In this document: piece after piece, positions 41,741-51,362 of the stretch
Layout: each line of letters opens with the position of its first letter
Position numbering within the stretch: position 1 is the first letter of the stretch
Origin: Anaerolineae bacterium
GTDB lineage: Bacteria > Chloroflexota > Anaerolineae > Anaerolineales > E44-bin32
Assembly: GCA_030605795.1 (NCBI GenBank)
Contig: JAUWHR010000037.1
Location: forward strand, 22,670-86,669
Length of the DNA stretch: 64,000 nt
Reading direction: 5' to 3'
Program-made: the position numbers and the translations under genes
The notes under the pieces: generated by a model
Told to the model about the DNA's origin: nothing
Database searches by the model: none
Seen by the model: only the letters and a program-made list of their open reading frames with translations

Positions 41741-42890
41741 CGACGAAGAGACCGCTCGCAGTTTCATCAGTGAAGCTTTGTGTGATGCCGGCTACGAAGC
41801 GGTAGAGGCTGGGGATTTAGCCGAGGCTAATAAGTTTGTCGATACCGGCGCGGCGGATATCGTACTGTTAGATGTTATGCTACCTGACGGTTCGGGACTT
41901 TCGTTGTTGGACCGCCTTTCGATGGAGAACCCAAGCCCGCCTGTAATCCTTATCACCGCATACGGTGAGGTCGATACTGCGGTTGAGGCGATGAAGAAGG
42001 GCGCCCAGGACTTCCTACAAAAACCACTGGATCTAGATCGCCTGATACAGGCAGTTGAACGGGCGGATGAAATAGTCTCGCTTAGGCGGGAATTAACCTT
42101 GTTGCGCCAATCCTCTGGTGACCAGACGGAAATGGTCGTCGGAGAAACACCGGCCATGCAACGAATCCTTGAGGAAGCTCAACGGGCGGCGGCAGCCTCA
42201 GTGTCGGTCCTGATCACCGGCGAGACCGGCACAGGCAAGGAGGTCTTGGCGCGCGCTATACGCACTATGGGAACGCGGTCTGACAAACCCTTCATCCCCA
42301 TTAATTGCCCTGCCCTTCCAGAAACGATGATCGAGTCCGAATTGTTTGGACATGAAGCCGGCGCCTTCACCGGCGCTCAGAAGAAAAAGCCTGGTTTGAT
42401 CGAAATTGCTGACGGAGGGATCCTATTCCTCGACGAAATTTCCTCCACTAAGACCGATATGCAAGCTAAGCTATTACGCGTCCTTGATGAACATCGTTTC
42501 CGTCGTGTTGGTGGGGTAAAAGAAATTGATGTCGACATCCAAATTCTGGCTGCGTCCAATCGGGACTTGCAAGCGATGATGGAAGAAGGAACTTTCCGGG
42601 AAGATCTCTTTTATCGGCTCAAAGTAGTTGATCTCCATTTACCTCCCCTGCGCGATCGAATCGTCGACATCCCCGCACTGACCGGCACCTTCATCCGCCA
42701 AATTAATATGCGAACTGGAAACATTATTCAAGGGATCACACCACGCGCGATCAAAGCTCTGAAAGCACATGATTGGCCCGGGAACATTCGTGAACTACGA
42801 CATGTCATTGAACGAGCCATGCTTTTCTGCGATGATGAGGAAATCGATATCGCCCATCTCTCGCCAGATATTCAGGCTCTCGCTTCATAA
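41715..42890 (+). CDS. Sigma-54-dependent response regulator (REC-AAA+), lacking a C-terminal Fis-type HTH
   Basis: REC VLIVDDEETARSFI; AAA+ GETGTGKEVLARAI, GAFTGA, GGILFLDEIS; ends 391 aa at DIAHLSPDIQALAS. Confidence 0.93.
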   Translation: MSATVLIVDDEETARSFISEALCDAGYEAVEAGDLAEANKFVDTGAADIVLLDVMLPDGSGLSLLDRLSMENPSPPVILITAYGEVDTAVEAMKKGAQDFLQKPLDLDRLIQAVERADEIVSLRRELTLLRQSSGDQTEMVVGETPAMQRILEEAQRAAAASVSVLITGETGTGKEVLARAIRTMGTRSDKPFIPINCPALPETMIESELFGHEAGAFTGAQKKKPGLIEIADGGILFLDEISSTKTDMQAKLLRVLDEHRFRRVGGVKEIDVDIQILAASNRDLQAMMEEGTFREDLFYRLKVVDLHLPPLRDRIVDIPALTGTFIRQINMRTGNIIQGITPRAIKALKAHDWPGNIRELRHVIERAMLFCDDEEIDIAHLSPDIQALAS

Positions 42891-43048
42891 ACCTTCAGTA
42901 CATTTGATTCGCAAAAGATTGACCAACTCGTGAGCCAGGCGAATTCCAGGAAGCGCCAGGTTTTTTTCTGCTTGATCTTCTTTCCCTTATAGATACTTCT
43001 CTATAGCTGCCTCATTCCCTAAAGTTAAGTTTTCCCCCATAACTCATA

Positions 43049-43064
43049 TGGCATGTTCCTTGCA
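43049..43064 (+). promoter_or_regulatory. Sigma-54-type (-24/-12) promoter
   Basis: TGGCATGTTCCTTGCA, 41 bp upstream of the ATG at 43105; matches TGGCAYG-N4-TTGCA. Confidence 0.8.
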
Positions 43065-43104
43065 ACTTCATACTCCAGATTGAATAAAAGAACTGGAGGT
43101 AAAA

Positions 43105-43440
43105 ATGATCCCCCTGTCGATGAATGATCTGCAAATTTTCATTGCCACCGCTGTTTTCGTTTTGGGATGTATGTGCATCATATTGGGTGCGCTGGTCCTG
43201 GTAAGCCGGGGCTATTCACGCGAAGTACGCGCGATCGCCGTCCACACAGCAAAGCTCGGTCAGAAAGGTGTCGCCTCAGAAGTTGCTGGACTAGTGAATA
43301 GCGCATCGGAATTGGTGGCCTCCCTCAACCAACTGGTTCGAACGGCAAACGGGATTGGTATGTTCCTAATCTCGCTTGGGTTGGGAATGCTTGTGGCCGC
43401 TTATTGGATCATCCAGCAAATTCAATGGCCCGTGAGCTAA
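43105..43440 (+). CDS. Small membrane protein, two predicted TM segments
   Basis: 111 aa; hydrophobic IFIATAVFVLGCMCIILGALVLV and GMFLISLGLGMLVAAYWII; first gene after a sigma-54 promoter. Confidence 0.75.
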   Translation: MIPLSMNDLQIFIATAVFVLGCMCIILGALVLVSRGYSREVRAIAVHTAKLGQKGVASEVAGLVNSASELVASLNQLVRTANGIGMFLISLGLGMLVAAYWIIQQIQWPVS

Positions 43441-46400
43441 ATAGCGTGGAAGCCCAGATGCTTTCAGACGCTGAAGTCCTCGCTGCGTTAAGTGAGGTGC
43501 TCTCGCCTGGCGAATTGTCACAGGCGATGGAGCGGATCCTGCGCGTTCCCGAAGCTTGGAACCAACTTCATGATCCAAGCTTGCTTGAACAAGTGACGCG
43601 GCAGAACGCCGCTTCTTCAACTGTGCCAAGTCACATGGCATTCATGGTCATTGGAATTCCCGACCTGGCTGAACATGATCGACCTTTAACCGAAGCGCAC
43701 GAAGCCCGTTTAGATCAGCTATGGAAGGACGCGTTAGAGGGTTTGGTGGACGATCTCGACTTCGAATCTGTCGCCTTGTTGACCATCGGATTGCTACGTG
43801 AATACAGCAAAGAGAACGGTCCACAAAGTATCGCTCGTCTGGCGCTAGAAGAACCTGATGTGTGGCGTTCAAGCCTCTCCTGTGCTTGGCCTCATTTAAC
43901 CCAACCCGAACAACTGCTCTCCAACCTGATCAGAGAGGGTCGTTCAAGCGGTGTATCCCTAGCCGCTCATATCTTGCTCGCCAACATCTCGCCAATAGAA
44001 GCTGCTGAAACCTTGTTCATCAGCTCTCCTCATACCTCCAATAAAATTCTGCTAGCACTTCAGGAGATTGGTGAGTGTACCCTTGCCAAGTCATTTGCTA
44101 AAACCACTGCCAGTATTTTAGTTGATCCAAACGTAGAGTTGACATCAGATTCAGCGATGAATCTACTTGCCTCTACCACTCGCAACCTTCTCAGCGATGA
44201 TTTAGAAAAAGCACATCAAAACTTGAACAAAGCTTGGGAAACGGCGTCTCACACAATTGGCTTAGTAGCGGATAAGGTAGCTGAAATCGCTCTCCTGGAG
44301 GGTGACCCGGTCGTTGAGGTGGAAGCGAGACAGCAAGCTTTACGATCCCATTCCTCCTCGGTTCGCCGTGCTTGGCTTGGTTTCGCATTGCTGCAACTTG
44401 GCCATCCGCAGGATGCATTGGCTTCGCTACAACACGATCCAGAAACTTTAGAGGAACTGATTGCAGTTGGATTGATTCTCTCTAAATTGGGTGAAACAAC
44501 TCAGGCTACTCAATCATTAAACCAGGCCGTTCTGCAATTGTCCAAAGCTGAAGGTTGTGATGATCGACTGCTTAAATATTTACTCGATGGCCTGAAATCA
44601 ATCGGTGAAATTGAACAAGCTCTTCTTGTAGCTCGTTTTCGGGTCCACTGCAAACCGACCAGCATCGAGAGCCGGATCGACCTCTCGGAAATGCTTAATT
44701 TAGCTGGGGATTCACAGGCAGCCGCCAAACAAGCCCACCTCGCATTGGTGCTAGACCCGAGCTCTACCCCCGCCCGGTTTGCACTAGCTCATAGCCTGCA
44801 GGCAGACGGTCGCCCTGAAGCTGCCCTACCTCACTGGCAAACCCTGGTAACAACTGAGCCGGAGTCGCTTGCCAACCTTGCCAATTGCGCGCTGGATGCT
44901 GGACAAATGGACCTGGCTCGGGAAACAGCACAGTGTCTTCTCCAAGAAGATCAAAACTCGTTCCAAGGTCAAATTGTACTCGGTAAGGCACTTGTCGCCT
45001 TGGGTGAACACGAAAGTGCGCGCGGCTACCTTGATAAGGCTATCCAAATAGCGCCACAGTACCCGGAACCATGGATTGCACTGGCAGAGTTCCAGATGAC
45101 CTCAGGTGACGACCAGGCTGCTGGTGCTACGCTATCCGCTGGGACCCAAGCTGCACCCAATCATGGAAGCCTATATATCGCGTTGTCCCGCTGGCTGAGA
45201 AACCAGGGGCGCTTGAGCGATGCGCTTAAGGCTGCCAAGAAGGCGACCAACCTGGATCAAAATCAAGCACAGTGGCTGGTCGAGTACGGAGACCTTCTTC
45301 GAAATTTAGGTCACCACGACCGCGCACTTTTAGCATTGAGGAAAGCTCTATCCCGCCAGCCAGCGAATTGGGAAGCTCGTCTGGCATTAGCCCTAACCTA
45401 TGAACAGCGTGGCGAGGTGGCATCCGCTGCCCGTTTATTGAAAGCCCTTCCCCCTGAAACCAGCCCAGAAACTCATTTTCTCGTAGGAAGAATATTGGCC
45501 AAATCTGGCAAGCAGGGCGAACATTCTCTATTAAACGATGTTGTGACCCACCTTGAGCATGCTCGATCGGGTGGTTGCCAGGACCCCTCCATCGACTATT
45601 GGCTTGGGCTGGCTCACGAACACGCCGGTCAAGCCGACGAAGCTTTTCATGCCTATCAGCATTACTTACAGAATGACCCTGAAGAAAATCTGGATCTCCG
45701 TCGGGAGGCTGTTCTTGGCTTTGCCAGATCTGCCTTAGCCACGGATTTGGTCTCACTTTCCCTCTCCACACTGGAAGAGGAGCGCAAACGCTATCCTACT
45801 TCAACCGAAATACTTGTGTTGTTGTCTGAGGCATATCTTAAGGCGGATTTACCGGCACAAGCGCTTCGTACTGTCCGCCAGGCTGCAGACCTCGATCCCA
45901 CCTCCGAAGAGATCCTGCGTATGTTAAGCCGTGCTGCAACTGAGACTGGCGAAATTACAGAAGCAATCGAGGCAGTCAAACGCCTTGTGGACATCCGCCA
46001 GGATGATGCTATCGCATGGCTAGAACTAGCAGAGCTTTCACAGAAGGCCGGGAAGAGTATCACGTCCCGGAATGCACTCGCTCAATCTCTCCGCTTGGAA
46101 CGGCGTCAACCTAATGTGCTGCGGCGAACAGCTGAAGTCCTTCTGGATATGAATAATGGTTCCGCCGCTCAACGTATGCTCCGACAAGCCTCTATCCTGC
46201 AACCTGATGATCCAGCAACCTACCAAAAACTGGCGATCCTCAGCGAACAACTTGGTGATTTGGAGACTGCCCAACAAGCCTGGCGACACTGCTCAGAACT
46301 AGAGCCGGAGAATCACAATCCGCTTGATCATGCCGCCCAAGCTCTTTGGGGATTGAATCGCCGTTCAGCAGCCATCGGACTTTGGCAGCATGCAGCGGCG

Positions 46401-48611
46401 CTTTGTCCTGAGGATGGAGTTATACAAACGAAGCTGGCTAAAGCTTATCTGGCAAACGGGGAAACAGAACGAGGCCTAAACCACTATTCTTCAGCACTTG
46501 AACTAATTACGGATGATGCCGACCTCACTCTCGAAGCGGGTATAGCCGTTCTGAGACACGGATCACCGCTGGAAGCGCTTGAATTACTGCAAAGAGCAGC
46601 TCGCTTGGCGCCAAACAAGACTGATCCGCTCATCGTCTTAGGAGAATGCCTCCTGAACCTTGATCAGCCCAGCGAAGCACGAGATGTCTTGAAACAGGCT
46701 ATTCAATGCGACAAACCCCCACAACAGGCATATGCGCTGCTTGCGCTCGCTGCGCTGGGTATGGACGATTTCTCTTCTGCTAAGGCTACGCTAAATTCCG
46801 CTAAAGCTATTACTCCCCAATCTCGAGAGGATGCTGTCTGGCTCTCAAGAGCAGCCTTACGGATGGGATTCTGGCAGCAGGCTGTCAAATCACTTGAAGA
46901 ATGGCTTGCATTTGAAGATGACATTTCGACAGTCCTCGAGCTAACCCAACTCAGGTTACGCCTCCTGGATGCTCACTGGATCTACGCCGTTGCCGCGAAT
47001 GCTCATAGACATGCTCCTGGTCCTGGCTTTACAACTGATCAAGCTCGCCAGACCATCCAGACACTGATCGAAACCTGTCGCCAGAAAGGTGCACCAAAGA
47101 CTGCACTTGATGCGCTTACACTCTGGTCGTCAATATCTGAAGGCAATTTTGATGATGAAGCCCTTCAAGCGCTGAAGACGACTAACCCAAAGGATGCTTC
47201 ATCGGAAATTACCCAGTCACTCGCCATTGTATTCCTACGCGAAAGTCACCCAGAAGACGCCGAGAAGACACTCAGGTCCTACGACGAGGCCCTTAATCCA
47301 GACGCCTGGGGTGCAATTCTTCTTGGTTTGGCCCACGCAGCCAAAGGGCAGCATACACAAGCACGCCACGCTTTCCAAATGGCCGCTCGCAACCCTGCCA
47401 TACGACCACTTACCTCATACCTTATCGCTCGCTCCTGGTGGGTAGAGGACCAAGCGAAGAAGGCTGCCGACAGCTTCAACGCTGCAATTGCGGCTTGGCC
47501 AAACGAGCCGGCCTGGCATTTCCAGCTTGCCTCCCTTTATCTAGAAGAGGGTGAACTTGACGCCGCCCTTCCTCATCTATATCAATCTGTTGAGTTGGAA
47601 CCAGAGGAATCCGATCACCTCCTCGCCTATGCTCGGGCACTACGTGATACGGGTCAACTATCGGAAGCTGAGAAGATCTACTCTCGTATTCTTGAGGCAA
47701 AGCCTGCTATTGGTCAGATATGGAAAGAAGCCGGGCAGATCGCCATGGCAGCAGGACATGCCACCCAAGCAGATACATGGTTCGAGCGCGCTTGCACTCT
47801 ATTGCCATCCGATGTCCATTGTCTTATTGGCTCCGCTCGCTCAGCGATGGCGCTCGGACAGGATCGACAGGCGTTAGAGCGCGCACAGGCTGCGCTGCGC
47901 CTAGCTCCAGATGACTACCAAGTGCTGCTCGGCATGGGTGAGATCTTCGCTGCTCAAAATAAATTTGAAAAGGCTCTTCATGCCTATGACCAGGCGTTAG
48001 AGCGCACAAGCAACCCACTTAATGTTCAGCTAGCACGGTGCAAGCTGCTGGTCAAGATCGGAAACGCCAACCAGGCTAGTGCAGTCTTACACAATGTTTT
48101 GGAGGCGAATCCTGATGACCAGCGCGCCTGGGCTGCGCTCGCTGAAGCCTGCGAAGCGGCCAATCAACTGGATTCAGCACTCGATGCTGCCGCCCAGGCG
48201 GTTCGTCTCTCCCCACGCAATCCATCCTATCGTCTACATCTAGGACGCCTTTGTCGCAAGAGCGGTCAACTTGATCGCGCGTTGGATGAACTTGCTCATG
48301 CCCAATCATCCGGGCTATATGACGCTAATTTTGCCTTGGAGCTGGGCCATATTTATGAAGCCCGTCGCGAATCAAAACAAGCCCTTGAAGCCTACAAACA
48401 AGCCATCGCCATTGATCCCAATTGTGACCAGGCGCACTTTCTTGCCGGTTTGATTCTGAAGCGACAAAAGGAATATCAACAAGCAGCCAACATGATTGAG
48501 CGAGCTGTAGAACTCAACCCTAGAGATCCCGATGTGTTGCATCAATTAGCTGCAGTGCGCGCCCTGGAATTGATTCACGGTGGAACTTTGAAGTCGGCGG
48601 TGTCCTTATGA
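43425..48611 (+). CDS. Giant tetratricopeptide-repeat protein (~1728 aa)
   Basis: Dozens of TPR-like units (e.g. PSSTPARFALAHSLQADGRPEAALPHWQTLV, DANFALELGHIYEARRESKQALEAYKQAIAIDP). Start set to an internal ATG overlapping the previous stop. Confidence 0.9.
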   Translation: MARELNSVEAQMLSDAEVLAALSEVLSPGELSQAMERILRVPEAWNQLHDPSLLEQVTRQNAASSTVPSHMAFMVIGIPDLAEHDRPLTEAHEARLDQLWKDALEGLVDDLDFESVALLTIGLLREYSKENGPQSIARLALEEPDVWRSSLSCAWPHLTQPEQLLSNLIREGRSSGVSLAAHILLANISPIEAAETLFISSPHTSNKILLALQEIGECTLAKSFAKTTASILVDPNVELTSDSAMNLLASTTRNLLSDDLEKAHQNLNKAWETASHTIGLVADKVAEIALLEGDPVVEVEARQQALRSHSSSVRRAWLGFALLQLGHPQDALASLQHDPETLEELIAVGLILSKLGETTQATQSLNQAVLQLSKAEGCDDRLLKYLLDGLKSIGEIEQALLVARFRVHCKPTSIESRIDLSEMLNLAGDSQAAAKQAHLALVLDPSSTPARFALAHSLQADGRPEAALPHWQTLVTTEPESLANLANCALDAGQMDLARETAQCLLQEDQNSFQGQIVLGKALVALGEHESARGYLDKAIQIAPQYPEPWIALAEFQMTSGDDQAAGATLSAGTQAAPNHGSLYIALSRWLRNQGRLSDALKAAKKATNLDQNQAQWLVEYGDLLRNLGHHDRALLALRKALSRQPANWEARLALALTYEQRGEVASAARLLKALPPETSPETHFLVGRILAKSGKQGEHSLLNDVVTHLEHARSGGCQDPSIDYWLGLAHEHAGQADEAFHAYQHYLQNDPEENLDLRREAVLGFARSALATDLVSLSLSTLEEERKRYPTSTEILVLLSEAYLKADLPAQALRTVRQAADLDPTSEEILRMLSRAATETGEITEAIEAVKRLVDIRQDDAIAWLELAELSQKAGKSITSRNALAQSLRLERRQPNVLRRTAEVLLDMNNGSAAQRMLRQASILQPDDPATYQKLAILSEQLGDLETAQQAWRHCSELEPENHNPLDHAAQALWGLNRRSAAIGLWQHAAALCPEDGVIQTKLAKAYLANGETERGLNHYSSALELITDDADLTLEAGIAVLRHGSPLEALELLQRAARLAPNKTDPLIVLGECLLNLDQPSEARDVLKQAIQCDKPPQQAYALLALAALGMDDFSSAKATLNSAKAITPQSREDAVWLSRAALRMGFWQQAVKSLEEWLAFEDDISTVLELTQLRLRLLDAHWIYAVAANAHRHAPGPGFTTDQARQTIQTLIETCRQKGAPKTALDALTLWSSISEGNFDDEALQALKTTNPKDASSEITQSLAIVFLRESHPEDAEKTLRSYDEALNPDAWGAILLGLAHAAKGQHTQARHAFQMAARNPAIRPLTSYLIARSWWVEDQAKKAADSFNAAIAAWPNEPAWHFQLASLYLEEGELDAALPHLYQSVELEPEESDHLLAYARALRDTGQLSEAEKIYSRILEAKPAIGQIWKEAGQIAMAAGHATQADTWFERACTLLPSDVHCLIGSARSAMALGQDRQALERAQAALRLAPDDYQVLLGMGEIFAAQNKFEKALHAYDQALERTSNPLNVQLARCKLLVKIGNANQASAVLHNVLEANPDDQRAWAALAEACEAANQLDSALDAAAQAVRLSPRNPSYRLHLGRLCRKSGQLDRALDELAHAQSSGLYDANFALELGHIYEARRESKQALEAYKQAIAIDPNCDQAHFLAGLILKRQKEYQQAANMIERAVELNPRDPDVLHQLAAVRALELIHGGTLKSAVSL

Positions 48612-51307
48612 TTAATCGCGATAACATCATCAAATTGATCCAAGCAGCTAAGCTGGCAAGCCGGCACGATTTCGCTAGCGCCGCAGCCGCAGATTGGCTT
48701 GCTTTGTGGCCGGGCGATCTTGAAGTTCAATTCCTTAATGCTCAAACGGAAATGGATCAACTTCACCACCAACCCGCAATACAACGTTTGATTAATGTCG
48801 TAACAGTAGATCCCGAGTATGTGGAAGCATACGACCTCCTCTCTGATGCTCTCCATGCTGCTGGTGAGCCAACCCGAGCTCGAATCTATGCAGCATGTGC
48901 TGAGGTATTTCGAGGTGCGGAGCTAAATAAGGCACAGTACCCGTCTTGGGCGATCCATCTCAACCAAGCGATATCTGCTCTCGCCTCAGGTGATCCTCAT
49001 ACAGCCACTTCTGATTCCCAAAGAGCGCTAACTGCAGATCCCGATCTGCCTCTGATTACACTTGTGGCAATGAAAGCACAATTGGCTGCCGGTGATCGTC
49101 CTGCAGCATTAATGCTCGCTCGAACAGGTCACAACCGCTGGCCAGAGTGTCTGGCTTTCCGTCTACTCTTAGCTGATGAACTCCTCTCACATGGTGAAGT
49201 TCGACGTGGTGTTGAGTATTTTCATCAAGCAGCTAGTGATGATCCTACCGGTCGGGTAACAGATCGCATTCTAGGGCCGTCTAATCCCTATCGGAGCCTG
49301 TGGCCAACTCAGTTGGAAACCCGCCTCAGCCGTCCGGTGCCTGCTATAGTGGCCGCCGTTCTTGGCAACAATCGTTTGGCAAGTGGAAGTTTGGGCCAAG
49401 TTGATCTAAAGACATCTTGTGGTAGTGAGCAGTCTAAAGTAAGTCAGGGTGTTGCAGGTAGAAAAAAGGCGGTAAAGGAACCTGCAACCTCATGCAAGAA
49501 GCCTGATGCAACCAACCTTGACATCGGAGTACAACCATCAGATGGGGACGATTCCCTACCTGTGCCTGAGCCGTGGGAATCCTTTCAGGGTCCTGATCCA
49601 GGGAATGATGTGTTACCTGAACACGATCAGGATGCGGAGATACTACTCGAGATCGAGCAGGATTTTAACTGCATAGCGGCGCGGGTAAATGCTCGCCAAC
49701 GTCATCGCGATGAAGATCGCCGGGTTCCGGCCTATATCATCCTATCAAGCCATACCCGGCTGATACAGTCCTTTGGTGATGACTGCTTCCAACGCATAGA
49801 CCAAGCTATAATGTCCCTGGTGGAATCAGTTCGCCGCCGATCAGGATGGACAGCTTATCATCTGTACATCGACGATTCCAATAGCTCCGAGCCATTTGGC
49901 TTATCACCCGCTGATCCTGCCAATGCATGGCAGATCAAACTGCGTTTGGCAGATTTAGACCAAGCCCTCGGTCGTCGCGGCGAAATGATTGGTGCACTTC
50001 TCATCGTCGGAGGGGATCGCATCGTGCCGTTCCATATGCTCCCCAACCCAACTGATGATGATGATGAAGTTATCCCTTCGGACAACCCCTACGCTACTAC
50101 TGATGAAAACTACTTCGCGCCTGAGTGGCCTGTCGGTCGTTTACCGTCAGCCAATGATCCTGACCTTCTCGTTCGCCTACTTCGATCATATGCTGACGAA
50201 CATCGCGTTGCTGTGAAAGCCCTCAACCCATTTTTACGCTTCCGTATATGGCTTGCGACTAAGCTTGGTAGACTTTTCCGCAACAGCTCTCAAACGCTTG
50301 GTTATAGCGCTAGTATTTGGCGAAAGGCTTCGCTGGCAGTCTATAAAGTCATCGGCGATCCGGTCTCCATGCTTATTTCACCCCCAACTGAAGCCGACCG
50401 TCTTCCCCCTATTGCCATGCGTCCGGCTAAGTTTTCCTATTTCAACTTGCATGGTCTTGAAGATGCCCCTGAATGGTTTGGTCAAAGAGACCCTGTGCGC
50501 GACGAAGGTGCAGGGCCAGAATACCCTATTGCTATGCGCCCACAGGATATTGTGAACAACAACAATGCACCAAAGATCATCTTCACCGAAGCTTGTTATG
50601 GGGCTAATATCCTCGGTAAGACCAGCCAATCCGCCCTCTGCCTTAAGTTCCTGGACGCTGGAAGCCGAGCTGTTATTGGCTCGACGAAAATCTCTTATGG
50701 CTCAATGACCACCCCTTTGATCGCCGCTGACTTGCTCGGCCGTCTGTTTTGGGAGTATCTCAACCAGCCGCTTCCGGTGGGAGAGGCCTTACGTCGGGCG
50801 AAACTCAAGCTGGCAACCGACATGCACCGCCGCCAGGGCTTTCTCGATGGCGAAGACCAAAAAACGCTTATTTCATTTGTATTGTATGGAGACCCGCTTC
50901 ATTGCCCAACCTATGTCACGGTCCGGCCTGGCCATAAGATGATCATTCGGCGAATGACCCGCCCAGAGCATTTAAAGACCGTCTGCGCACTTGGAGGACC
51001 GTGTATTGATTCTGAGAACCTCGATCAAGCTTACCTCAAGCGGGTAAAAGCCATCGTTTCTCAGTACCTCCCAGGCATGGCCGATGCCCAATGCCGGATC
51101 CATCCCCAACATCATGGATGTAATGGTAGTGATAATCTCTGCCCCACACATCAGCTTGGGATCAAAAGTCTTGAAGCCGAAGGTAGAGAGAACCTAGTGG
51201 TTACTTTCTCAAAACATGTTCGCGATGGGGCTCTACAGCATCCCCACTTCGCCCGTTTAACCCTGGATCCCACCGGCAAGGTCCTTAAACTAGCTGTTTC
51301 TCGGTAG
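48608..51307 (+). CDS. TPR protein fused to a C25 (gingipain)-like clan CD cysteine peptidase domain
   Basis: N-terminal TPR; then ALLIVGGDRIVPFHMLPNPTDDDDEVIPSDNPYATTDENYFAPEWPVGRLP, candidate His615 in FNLHGLED and Cys663 in IIFTEACYGANI. Confidence 0.75.
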   Translation: MINRDNIIKLIQAAKLASRHDFASAAAADWLALWPGDLEVQFLNAQTEMDQLHHQPAIQRLINVVTVDPEYVEAYDLLSDALHAAGEPTRARIYAACAEVFRGAELNKAQYPSWAIHLNQAISALASGDPHTATSDSQRALTADPDLPLITLVAMKAQLAAGDRPAALMLARTGHNRWPECLAFRLLLADELLSHGEVRRGVEYFHQAASDDPTGRVTDRILGPSNPYRSLWPTQLETRLSRPVPAIVAAVLGNNRLASGSLGQVDLKTSCGSEQSKVSQGVAGRKKAVKEPATSCKKPDATNLDIGVQPSDGDDSLPVPEPWESFQGPDPGNDVLPEHDQDAEILLEIEQDFNCIAARVNARQRHRDEDRRVPAYIILSSHTRLIQSFGDDCFQRIDQAIMSLVESVRRRSGWTAYHLYIDDSNSSEPFGLSPADPANAWQIKLRLADLDQALGRRGEMIGALLIVGGDRIVPFHMLPNPTDDDDEVIPSDNPYATTDENYFAPEWPVGRLPSANDPDLLVRLLRSYADEHRVAVKALNPFLRFRIWLATKLGRLFRNSSQTLGYSASIWRKASLAVYKVIGDPVSMLISPPTEADRLPPIAMRPAKFSYFNLHGLEDAPEWFGQRDPVRDEGAGPEYPIAMRPQDIVNNNNAPKIIFTEACYGANILGKTSQSALCLKFLDAGSRAVIGSTKISYGSMTTPLIAADLLGRLFWEYLNQPLPVGEALRRAKLKLATDMHRRQGFLDGEDQKTLISFVLYGDPLHCPTYVTVRPGHKMIIRRMTRPEHLKTVCALGGPCIDSENLDQAYLKRVKAIVSQYLPGMADAQCRIHPQHHGCNGSDNLCPTHQLGIKSLEAEGRENLVVTFSKHVRDGALQHPHFARLTLDPTGKVLKLAVSR

Positions 51308-51315
51308 AAATAATT

Positions 51316-51331
51316 TGGCACCAATCTTGCA
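51316..51331 (+). promoter_or_regulatory. Sigma-54-type (-24/-12) promoter
   Basis: TGGCACCAATCTTGCA, 31 bp before the ATG at 51363; correct 12-nt GG-GC register. Confidence 0.8.
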
Positions 51332-51362
51332 CTATTGATGATCAAAGAGGAAGAACAGTCAA

